DNA of 58,238 nt from an uncultured Clostridia bacterium (lineage in GTDB: Bacteria > Bacillota > Clostridia > Oscillospirales > Ruminococcaceae). Positions 29,160 to 35,640 of the stretch are shown here, piece after piece (positions within the stretch are counted from its first letter, which is position 1; every line of letters begins with the position of its first letter). A program made the position numbers and the translations under genes. The notes under the pieces were generated by a model, which did no database searches, was not told the DNA's origin, and saw only the letters and a list, made by a program, of their open reading frames with translations. The stretch spans positions 1-58,238 of the forward strand of contig CAMVNQ010000020.1 in NCBI GenBank assembly GCA_947168885.1. Reading direction: 5' to 3'.

Positions 29160-29951
29160 ATGGCGGGAGCAGACAGATACGACGATTACGATAAAAAGCT
29201 GAACTTATCCGAGGGCATTGTCCATGTCAGGGAAAATGAACCGAAGGATAAGAAGAAAGTCGAGGGGTATGAGCCAAACCCGCAGGACGAACAGTATTAC
29301 GAGGTAATGGGACTTAAAAACTCGTTTGACAATCTTTCGGTCGGTTCTGACAAATACGGGCAGATGCTTATCTCGGTCAATTCTCTCAAGGAACCGGGTA
29401 GGCCTACGCTAAACAGCGACCGCAAGCTGATGAAGGGCCCGCGGCGCAAAAAGAGGATCGACAGTTTCGGCGACTTCTACACGAACCAGTCTTCCGACAG
29501 GGACGGCGCCTTTGCGTTCCGTGCAGACCGGAACAAGTCGGACATACGCGTTGTGCGTGAGTTCGAGCGTCTGGCGAAGAAGCGGGTGTCGAAAGAGCAG
29601 CGAAGCGCGGCTCCGTTTCTGCGGCTTGAGGAGGATATGGCAGAGCTTTCGGAGCTTCGCAGCAGGAGCGGTTCCGCTAACGATGATCCTGAGAAGCTGA
29701 AGGTGCTTGAAAACCGCGTCCGGAAAGAGACCGAATACCGCGACCGTTTCATGTACAGGATAAGAAAGGCGCGCCGCAGGACTTATGACAAGGGAGAAGA
29801 ACGTGAAGAGAAGAACGTGCTTCTCGAAGCTCTCGGGCTCACAGACGGCGCGGACAATGAGGACGGGAACGATAATAACAACGATAACGGCGATATAAAC
29901 AATAACGGTATTGTTGACGATGAAGAATTAATGTCTGCTCATCAACCGTGA
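29160..29951 (+). CDS. Hydrophilic protein with EF-hand-like C-terminus, unknown function
   Basis: About 263 residues from ATG 29160, six bases after GAGG (a GTG at 29148 overlaps the ATPase stop). Almost wholly charged, with Arg/Lys-rich helices in the middle that may form a coiled coil (about 140-215). The C-terminus holds runs of Asp and Asn, and DINNNGIVDDEE fits the canonical 12-residue EF-hand loop (D1, N3, N5, G6, V8, E12). Calcium binding is inferred. No signal peptide. It is the last gene of the ATPase operon; its stop codon lies inside the first hairpin of the following array. Confidence 0.55.
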   Translation: MAGADRYDDYDKKLNLSEGIVHVRENEPKDKKKVEGYEPNPQDEQYYEVMGLKNSFDNLSVGSDKYGQMLISVNSLKEPGRPTLNSDRKLMKGPRRKKRIDSFGDFYTNQSSDRDGAFAFRADRNKSDIRVVREFERLAKKRVSKEQRSAAPFLRLEEDMAELSELRSRSGSANDDPEKLKVLENRVRKETEYRDRFMYRIRKARRRTYDKGEEREEKNVLLEALGLTDGADNEDGNDNNNDNGDINNNGIVDDEELMSAHQP

Positions 29952-30057
29952 AAAAGCTTCATAGCGCAGCTTGAAGACTTTTAACGGTTGCAAAAGTGCA
30001 AGGAAAATCCTGAAATATACAAATTTTCCTTGCACTTTTGTCCGCCCACAGGGCGGA
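29943..30057 (+). repeat. Back-to-back hairpins at the end of the ATPase operon
   Basis: Three stem-loops follow with no gap. H1, 29943-29990, is an imperfect stem with outer arms CAACCGT/ACGGTTG. H2, 29991-30040, is a perfect 18-bp stem (arms 29991-30008 and 30023-30040). H3, 30041-30057, is TCCGCCC-ACA-GGGCGGA. A small CTTG/CAAG stem is at 30063-30074. H2 with its AT-rich distal arm could act as a terminator. The packing without gaps is unusual. Confidence 0.75.
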
Positions 30058-30076
30058 ATGAGCTTGACATCAAGGA

Positions 30077-30184
30077 ATGTGTCCGCCTTAAAAAGGCGCT
30101 GAAAGCGTATTTTTAAGGCTTTCCAAAGTCCTCTTTGAGGACTTTGGAACAATAACTGCCGAAAGGCAGTTATTGAGGACACAT
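30077..30184 (+). ncRNA. Candidate structured RNA: four-way junction
   Basis: A closing stem ATGTGTCC (30077-30084) pairs perfectly with GGACACAT (30177-30184). Inside it sit three hairpins joined by 0-1 bases: GCCTTAAAAA/TTTTTAAGGC at 30085-30119 with an inner CGCT/AGCG stem, a perfect 13-bp stem with a TTT loop at 30121-30149, and a perfect 11-bp stem with a GAAA tetraloop at 30150-30175. I know of no named RNA with this layout. It could be an RNA, or a DNA cruciform or mobile hairpin element. Confidence 0.5.
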
Positions 30185-30202
30185 GAATTATAGAATACCG
30201 CA

Positions 30203-30245
30203 CAGCCTTCCCTCAAAACGCGGGAAGGCTGTTTTGTTGCTTTTT
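30203..30245 (+). terminator. Rho-independent terminator before the sheath promoter
   Basis: A perfect 10-bp stem (CAGCCTTCCC/GGGAAGGCTG, arms 30203-30212 and 30222-30231) followed by TTTTGTTGCTTTTT. It should end transcription from the ATPase operon and insulate the sheath operon. Confidence 0.85.
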
Positions 30246-30284
30246 ACCACTTTTGGCAGGAAAACCGACGTCGTTTTGTGGAAA

Positions 30285-30330
30285 TTATAGTTTGGGTTAT
30301 AGTTTTGATTATAATAATAAGTTATAATTA
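30285..30330 (+). promoter_or_regulatory. Sheath-operon promoter with four direct repeats, candidate SARP site
   Basis: TTATAGTTT occurs at 30285 and 30297, followed by TTATAATAA at 30309 and TTATAATTA at 30322, a 12/12/13-bp period close to one helical turn. The last copy contains TATAAT (30323-30328), the likely -10. No good -35 hexamer lies 17 bp upstream, so an activator is probably needed. SARP regulators bind short direct repeats of about one helical turn near the -35 region. One is encoded 3 kb upstream. Confidence 0.5.
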
Positions 30331-30348
30331 AGAGGTAATAAAAAACGC

Positions 30349-30414
30349 CTGCGCTTTTATGTGCGCAGCGAGAACTGAAAGGGGGAACGGTTTTTATCCG
30401 CATGACGGGTAAAA
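30349..30414 (+). promoter_or_regulatory. Structured leader of the sheath mRNA
   Basis: CTGCGC/GCGCAG forms one hairpin (30349-30368). The strong ribosome site GGGGGA is at 30381-30386, far from the ATG at 30424. Between them a second hairpin (arms 30392-30400 and 30406-30414, one GU pair, CATGA loop) would bring the site to an effective spacing of about 14 bases. Sheath translation may depend on this fold. Confidence 0.4.
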
Positions 30415-30423
30415 GCGATCTTT

Positions 30424-32127
30424 ATGGCAGAATATTTATCTCCCGGTGTATATGTCGAGGAGTTTGAATCCGGCGGAAAGCCCATGGAGGGCGTCGGAAC
30501 AAGTACGGCAGGTTTTGTCGGACTCGCTGAAAAAGGCCCTGTGGGCGGCGTTCCGCAGCTCGTAACAAACTTTGCCGATTTCAGAAGAAAATACGGCGGT
30601 TTCCTTTCCGAGAATGAGTTCGGTGAGTACCGCTTCCTTGCTTACGCGGTAGAGCATTTCTTCATCAACGGCGGTACACGCGCGTTCATTTCAAGAGTTG
30701 CTCCTTCAAGCGCCAAGTGTGCTTCCGCTAAAGTCGGCGACCTTGAATTCGTTGCAAAGAACCCCGGTCTCTGGGGCGACAGCATCGGCCTTAAGATAAC
30801 TCCTTCGTCCAAGGCGAAGACCCAGGCGTTCGAGTCTCTCGGCGACAGAAAGTACAGAGTAAAGAACGGTGCAGGCTTTGCTCCCGGTGACATCGTTGCG
30901 TTCAGCGACGGCGACTCTATCGAATACAACAAGGTTGAGAAGAACCAGGATAACATCATTACATTCGTAAACAGCTTCGCCGGCGACATCACAGACAACA
31001 ATCTCCTTCCCACAAAGGTTATCACGACCTGTGAGATCTCCATGGAAGTAAGATACGACGATACTACCGAGACTTATGAGAACCTTTCGTTCAATATCGA
31101 GTCCCCAAACTACATCTCCAAGAAGACAGCCAAGTCCGAACTCATAAGCGTTGAGTACAAGGGCTCCAACGAGATAGGCTATCCCTTCGGTACACTCTGC
31201 ACAGAGGACGAGACTGTAGTTACCGCAGAATTCAAGGGCGGCAGCAACGGTTCCGCTTCCGATCTTTCCGCGGGCGACTTCATCGGCGAGAACAAGGGTG
31301 CCGGCAACAGAACTGGTATCCAGTCCTTCCTCGACAACGACGTCGTTTCCATTATGGCTGTTCCGGGTATCACTGACCCGAACGTTCAGCTCACACTCGT
31401 TGCACACTGTGAGAACCTTGCAAGCAGATTCGCAGTTCTCGATGTTCCGAGAACCGCAAAGAAGGTCGATGAGATCGCTGCACACAGAGATATTTTCTCT
31501 TCGAGCTATGCGGCTCTCTATCATCCGTGGCTCACAGTATTCGACCCGCTCGACAAGAAGAATATAGCTATCCCGCCGTCAGGCTCTATCATGGGTATCT
31601 ACGCGAGAAGCGACAACTCAAGAGGCGTTCACAAGGCTCCCGCAAACGAAGTTGTAAGAGCATGCGTAGGTCTTGATACACAGTTCAACAAGGGTGAGCA
31701 GGATATACTCAACCCCAAGGGCATCAACCTTATCCGTGCATTCCCGGGTCAGGGCATCAGAGTATGGGGCGCGAGAACAGTATCGAGCGATCCGAGCTGG
31801 AAGTATGTCAACGTTCGCCGTCTGTTCATCTTCCTCGAAGAGACGATCAAGGCGAATACGAACTGGGCAGTATTTGAGCCGAATGATGAGGCTCTCTGGA
31901 CAAGAGTACACAGAACTATCAGCGTATTCCTCAATGGAATGTGGAGAAACGGCTCCCTTGCCGGAACCTCTGCTGATGAGGCATTCTTCGTTAACATCGG
32001 CAGAAGCACCATGAGTCAGGACGATATAGACAACGGTCGTCTTGTATGCGTGATAGGTGTTGCACCCGTTAAGCCTGCCGAATTTGTGATCTTCAGGATC
32101 ACTCAGAAGACCGGCGATTCGGAATAA
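30424..32127 (+). CDS. Contractile tail sheath protein
   Basis: 567 residues. The N-terminus YLSPGVYVEEFESG...GVGTSTAGFVGLAEKGP and the C-terminal region (LFIFLEETIKANTNWAVFEPND, then LWTRVHRTISVFLNGMW and INIGRSTMS-like text) are the signature of CIS/phage sheath subunits. It polymerises round the tube and contracts to drive injection. Codon use differs from the baseplate genes (more CTC/ATC/AAC/GTT), which fits a highly expressed structural gene. Only one sheath gene is present, whereas Afp/PVC have three. The tube gene follows after 21 bases. Confidence 0.93.
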   Translation: MAEYLSPGVYVEEFESGGKPMEGVGTSTAGFVGLAEKGPVGGVPQLVTNFADFRRKYGGFLSENEFGEYRFLAYAVEHFFINGGTRAFISRVAPSSAKCASAKVGDLEFVAKNPGLWGDSIGLKITPSSKAKTQAFESLGDRKYRVKNGAGFAPGDIVAFSDGDSIEYNKVEKNQDNIITFVNSFAGDITDNNLLPTKVITTCEISMEVRYDDTTETYENLSFNIESPNYISKKTAKSELISVEYKGSNEIGYPFGTLCTEDETVVTAEFKGGSNGSASDLSAGDFIGENKGAGNRTGIQSFLDNDVVSIMAVPGITDPNVQLTLVAHCENLASRFAVLDVPRTAKKVDEIAAHRDIFSSSYAALYHPWLTVFDPLDKKNIAIPPSGSIMGIYARSDNSRGVHKAPANEVVRACVGLDTQFNKGEQDILNPKGINLIRAFPGQGIRVWGARTVSSDPSWKYVNVRRLFIFLEETIKANTNWAVFEPNDEALWTRVHRTISVFLNGMWRNGSLAGTSADEAFFVNIGRSTMSQDDIDNGRLVCVIGVAPVKPAEFVIFRITQKTGDSE

Positions 32128-32148
32128 TAAGAAGGGGGTTAACATATT

Positions 32149-32571
32149 ATGATTTATCCACATACACGGTTTAGGTATAAGGTCGAGATAGACGGTATAG
32201 ATGCCGGCGGTTTTTCCGAGGCTACCGGATTTGACGCTTCGATCGACGTAGTTGAATACAGAGAGGGCGATATGGAAACAACGCCTTCCAAAATCCCGGG
32301 TCTCAAGAGATACGGCAACATTACGTTAAGACAGGGTCTCGTTGATTCCACAGCGATATATGACTGGATGATAACGGGCGTTAACGGTGCGGTTGACAGA
32401 AAGACCATCACCATAACACTTCTTGATGAAGAAGAAAGCCCCGCAGCTTCATGGCAGGTCATCAATGCATGGCCGATGAGATACACTGCTCCGGATTTCA
32501 ACGCTTCCGCTTCGGAAGTTGCAATCGAATCCATAGAGATCGCCCATGAGGGTATGACGAGAGTTTCATAA
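32149..32571 (+). CDS. Tail tube protein (gp19/Hcp-like)
   Basis: 140 residues, the usual length for the T4 gp19-like tube family. Motifs: FRYKVEIDGIDAGGFSEATGF at the start, VVEYREGD, IPGLKRYGNITLRQG, and WPMRYTAPDFNASASEVAIE near the end. It forms the inner tube rings. Its TAA stop overlaps the target site of a MITE inserted directly behind it. It is the only stand-alone tube gene in the window. Confidence 0.93.
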   Translation: MIYPHTRFRYKVEIDGIDAGGFSEATGFDASIDVVEYREGDMETTPSKIPGLKRYGNITLRQGLVDSTAIYDWMITGVNGAVDRKTITITLLDEEESPAASWQVINAWPMRYTAPDFNASASEVAIESIEIAHEGMTRVS

Positions 32572-32728
32572 GGGCACCTCTAAAAACCGCTTTGAAAAGA
32601 GAAAATGAGATAATTGTGCCGAGAGCAAGGAGAGGCTCCGAAAGCGTGCTGGCGCACGGTGAGGAGGCTTGACGCAGCTATCGGTGCAAGTAGCTCTTTT
32701 TCTCTCAAATGAGTTTTTAGAGGTTCCC
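32572..32728. mobile_element. 157-bp foldback MITE at the tube stop codon
   Basis: Terminal inverted repeats of 16 bp (GGGCACCTCTAAAAAC and GTTTTTAGAGGTTCCC, one mismatch) are flanked by ATAA on both sides (32568-32571, 32729-32732), a 4-bp target duplication that includes the tube stop codon. The inner sequence also folds back: GAGATAATTGTGCC pairs imperfectly with GGTGCAAGTAGCTC, and CGTGC-TGG-CGCACG caps it. No ORF inside, so it would be moved by a transposase elsewhere. Confidence 0.75.
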
Positions 32729-32745
32729 ATAAGCTATATGCTGAG

Positions 32746-32777
32746 CAATAAGACCGTTCTGCCGAGCGGTCTTATTG
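32746..32777 (+). terminator. Hairpin terminator of the sheath-tube operon
   Basis: A perfect 11-bp stem (CAATAAGACCG/CGGTCTTATTG) with a 10-base loop. The U-run is weak. It was probably directly behind the tube gene before the MITE inserted between them. Confidence 0.65.
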
Positions 32778-32819
32778 TGTAATCACCCCTTGATAAATCT
32801 ATAAAAAGGAGTAACAGAT

Positions 32820-33203
32820 ATGTCGAAGAAAAGCAAAAAATCCGATGCACCCGAGGAAAAGATCATAGCAGAAGAGACAGCGGCTGAGACCTCTGAACCT
32901 GCGGAAGAAAATATCGCCGTATCCGAAGAGCCTATGAACATCGAACCTATGGAAGAGGTAAATGCCGTTGAAGCGGACGGTGCGGAGAATACAGCATCTG
33001 ATACAAAGAACGGTACTGTCAGCAGACCCGTGAACTTCAGAACAGGTCCGTCTTTTGGTAAAGCAGTCATAGCGGAGCTAAAAGCCGGCGCAAAGGTAGT
33101 TATTACAGGTACAGAAGCGGGCGATAAGGGCGACTGGTACAAGTGCGAGTTCGACGGAAGAACAGGTTATGTAAAAGCCTCCGGTGTTGTTGCTGAAAAG
33201 TAA
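32820..33203 (+). CDS. Small SH3-domain protein without signal peptide
   Basis: 127 residues. The first 60 are acidic and disordered (Glu, Ala, Pro). The last 65 form a bacterial SH3 domain (SH3_3 type): SRPVNFRTGPSFGKAVIAELKAGAKVVI...GDWYKCEFDGRTGYV. Such domains usually bind cell walls and are exported, yet no signal peptide is present. Location behind the tube suggests it may ride on or be carried by the CIS. A good AAAAAGGAG site precedes the ATG. Confidence 0.75.
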   Translation: MSKKSKKSDAPEEKIIAEETAAETSEPAEENIAVSEEPMNIEPMEEVNAVEADGAENTASDTKNGTVSRPVNFRTGPSFGKAVIAELKAGAKVVITGTEAGDKGDWYKCEFDGRTGYVKASGVVAEK

Positions 33204-33245
33204 GCAATAAATGTGTTTTGGGCTATGTCATAAGGGGGATAAGGT

Positions 33246-35051
33246 ATGTCGCATGTGCGTTTTAATAGCGAGGGGAGAGGCTCTTCGCCGGCATCAGAAT
33301 CTAAACCGGCGGCTAAGCCGGATACTACCGCTACGGGTAATGCTGACCCGGAAGGCAGCACATCATCTGCGTCTGAAAGCAGTGGTGTTTCAGCGCCGAT
33401 AAATAAAGATGCCCCAATTCCACAATCTCCTAAAAAAGACGCAGATGGAAAACCGCCGGCAGACAAATCCGGAGGTGTCGATACTGATGTGCTCGGCGAA
33501 GATAAAGATTCGTCGGGATCCGACACTGAAGAAGAGGATGATGACGATGATGTTGACGATGATTCGTCGGAATCCGACATTGAAGAAGAGGATGATGACG
33601 ATGATCAACTGCAAAGAGCGTTAAGCGGCGGTGCCCGCAATAAACTGATAAAGGCAAAATTGGTTACTCAGCACAGACCCGGAAACGGAAATAATGCTGA
33701 CGAATCAAATGATGAAGGAAATTACGCTGTCGGACAAAAAGAGTCTTCCAAAGCAGGAACAGCGGATAAGTTCGGTGACGGGCTTGGTTATCTCGGTATT
33801 GCGTCCGGTATTGCGGGAAACATTTCCTCATTCGTGGATAATGACGATGCCAAAAAAGCAGCCGGCATAACCGGTATGGCCGGCGGTGCAATCGGTTTTG
33901 TGACTTCTGCTATAAAATCCGGTACAAGTATGTACCGTGCAGGACGCACCAAGAGCCGGTATGCAAGAAAAGCTGCGAATACCAAAACAGCATCAGGCGC
34001 TTTAGGTATGATCGGCGGTTTATCCGGTATGGCGGGAAGCCTGTTAGGTTTGACCAATGATGGTTCGGAGGGTGCTGATAATTCTAAAAAAGCAACTATA
34101 GCCCAAGGCGGATTCGGTGTACTTAAAGGCGTAATGGATGCGATCGGAAGCGGGTTGGATTTCAAGGCCTCCAGTGACGAAAAGAAAGCGCATGGTGACA
34201 TAGTCGGTAATGCGTCAACTATTTCATCGGGATCCTCACATCAAAACCCTAATGCGCCAAGAAGAGATCTTGATCAGGAGCTTGAAGATGTAAGAGACCA
34301 GATTGCACAACAAAAGCAGGCAAATGATCGTTCGTCCCAATCTGCGAAGGCTGCCCGAAAACGGCGGCATACCCTTAAAGCAAGGAAATACGCTATGAAA
34401 CAGGCTGCGGATATGCACAGTGCACGCGCCGGTGAGTCCCGGAAAAATGTCGGTAATCTGGTCGGTGGTATCTTTGGCGGCTTGGGCGGCGTTTTGTCAG
34501 GTTTATCAAAAATACTGGACCCTGGCGGAGGGCTGTTAGGAAGTGTTTTAAAATACATCGGAGCCGGTTCATCGCTTATCGGTAACTTATCAAAGGGTAT
34601 TGGAAAGGCTGTCGATAAAAACAGAGCCTCAAATGAAAGTGAAGCTTTAAAAGGAAATAAACAAAATGTCGTAGACGAATATATCAATGATAAAGCCGCT
34701 CGCATCGTTGAAGAATCCAAACATGTCGAGCTTACGAACAGGGAAAAATCGCAGTACCACATCCGTAAGTTTCCGGTTGTTACGATTGATGAGGCAAAAA
34801 AGGTCGCTGTTTTACGTCTTGGTATCGATAACAGCAGTATCAGTTTTGATGATTCTGATTCCGATGAACTCGGAGAAAACTTAACTCCTGACGATTATGA
34901 GAGAGCGTTTAAGATCATCACCGAGAAACGTGCGAAGAATATACTTAAATCAGAAGGCGCGGACAAAAATGAAATGCTTGATGCGCTTGGGCTTGACCAC
35001 GACGCAAGTCTTGAAGATGTCGTTTCGTCGCTGAGCGGAAATATTTCGTAA
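33246..35051 (+). CDS. Glycine-rich, partly hydrophobic protein; effector or tape-measure candidate
   Basis: 601 residues. Residues 1-130 are disordered and carry two copies of a very acidic block (DTEEEDDDDD/DIEEEDDDDD). Between about 175 and 300, and again about 395-455, there are hydrophobic Gly/Ala-rich segments (GLGYLGIASGIAGNISSFV; AAGITGMAGGAIGFVTSAI; SGALGMIGGLSGMAGSLLGL; GNLVGGIFGGLGGVLSGLS) like glycine zippers of membrane-inserting proteins. A Lys/Arg-rich helix lies between them. The C-terminal 130 residues are a small mixed domain. Base use is more AT-rich than the baseplate genes, a sign of separate origin. No known toxin fold is recognised. Confidence 0.55.
   Translation: MSHVRFNSEGRGSSPASESKPAAKPDTTATGNADPEGSTSSASESSGVSAPINKDAPIPQSPKKDADGKPPADKSGGVDTDVLGEDKDSSGSDTEEEDDDDDVDDDSSESDIEEEDDDDDQLQRALSGGARNKLIKAKLVTQHRPGNGNNADESNDEGNYAVGQKESSKAGTADKFGDGLGYLGIASGIAGNISSFVDNDDAKKAAGITGMAGGAIGFVTSAIKSGTSMYRAGRTKSRYARKAANTKTASGALGMIGGLSGMAGSLLGLTNDGSEGADNSKKATIAQGGFGVLKGVMDAIGSGLDFKASSDEKKAHGDIVGNASTISSGSSHQNPNAPRRDLDQELEDVRDQIAQQKQANDRSSQSAKAARKRRHTLKARKYAMKQAADMHSARAGESRKNVGNLVGGIFGGLGGVLSGLSKILDPGGGLLGSVLKYIGAGSSLIGNLSKGIGKAVDKNRASNESEALKGNKQNVVDEYINDKAARIVEESKHVELTNREKSQYHIRKFPVVTIDEAKKVAVLRLGIDNSSISFDDSDSDELGENLTPDDYERAFKIITEKRAKNILKSEGADKNEMLDALGLDHDASLEDVVSSLSGNIS
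33507..33605 (+). repeat. 45-bp tandem repeat coding an acidic block
   Basis: Copies at 33507-33551 and 33561-33605 (54-bp period) differ at about two positions. Each encodes DSS-x-SD-x-EEEDDDDD. In-frame duplication is the simplest origin. Confidence 0.85.
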
Positions 35052-35173
35052 AATATAAAACACGTTCCGAACGTTTCCGCTTTTGCGAAAGGTATCTTTT
35101 GCTCTTTCGTCAGCTTTTTGTACAGCAGAATGTCAAATAGGTGAACATCTGCGGGAATGCCTCAAAAAAGTCT

Positions 35174-35200
35174 GCAAATCCACGTTATTTGCGAGTTTTT
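35174..35200 (+). terminator. Terminator behind the glycine-rich protein gene
   Basis: GCAAAT (35174-35179) pairs with ATTTGC (35187-35192), followed by GAGTTTTTTATT. It separates the CIS region from the HU promoter. Confidence 0.7.
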
Positions 35201-35202
35201 TA

Positions 35203-35231
35203 TTGACAAATGGCGGAAAATGTTATATAAT
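35203..35231 (+). promoter_or_regulatory. Sigma-A promoter of the HU gene
   Basis: TTGACA at 35203-35208 and TATAAT at 35226-35231 with 17 bp between them, a consensus promoter. Transcription would start near 35238. Confidence 0.9.
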
Positions 35232-35295
35232 GTAGTTGATCTCCGACGAACTACTATATGTCGGGGGAAATACATTGATAAGGAGTAACTCAATT

Positions 35296-35571
35296 ATGAC
35301 AAAGACTGAACTCATTTCGGCTATTGCTGAAAAGACAGAACTCACGAAGAAAGATTCCGGCAAGGCTCTCGAAGCTATCACCGCTGTTATCACAGAAACT
35401 CTTGCAAAGGGTGAAAAGGTTCAGCTCGTCGGCTTCGGTACGTTCGAGGCTCGCAAGCGCGCTGCAAGAACAGGTATCAACCCCCAGACAAAGAAGAAGA
35501 TCAAGATCAAGGCAACAAAGGTTCCCGCTTTCAAGGCAGGACAGGCTCTCAAGGACGCAGTTGCTAAGTAA
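35296..35571 (+). CDS. hup: HU-family DNA-binding protein
   Basis: 91 residues from ATG 35296, ten bases behind AAGGAG; an in-frame upstream ATG at 35236 lies at the transcription start and is not the real start. The full HU pattern is present: [40 protein letters not shown] and [20 protein letters not shown]. It compacts DNA as a dimer and is normally abundant. It has its own promoter and terminator, so it is probably not part of the CIS operon. Confidence 0.95.
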   Translation: MTKTELISAIAEKTELTKKDSGKALEAITAVITETLAKGEKVQLVGFGTFEARKRAARTGINPQTKKKIKIKATKVPAFKAGQALKDAVAK

Positions 35572-35579
35572 GTATCAGA

Positions 35580-35620
35580 CAGTCCGGTCATCTGATCGGG
35601 CTGTTATTATTTGATTTTTT
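35580..35620 (+). terminator. Terminator behind HU
   Basis: CAGTCCG (35580-35586) pairs with CGGGCTG (35597-35603, one GU), followed by a T-rich tract ending in TTTTTT. Confidence 0.75.
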
Positions 35621-35640
35621 TGACAAAGGAGATAAGATCT

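Noticed and set aside
30077-30184. tRNA gene
   Set aside because: The fold has four arms but no anticodon loop of seven bases, no TTC T loop and no CCA end.
3-35051. Intact prophage
   Set aside because: No capsid, portal, terminase, lysis or phage replication genes; AAA+ ATPases, cap and PAAR-like tip are CIS-type.
3-35051. Type VI secretion system
   Set aside because: No TssJLM, TssK or fused VgrG/Hcp forms; separate hub and spike and Pvc16-like cap fit extracellular CIS.
35236-35571. Longer HU start at 35236
   Set aside because: It lies at the predicted transcription start and adds residues absent from HU proteins; ATG 35296 has the ribosome site.
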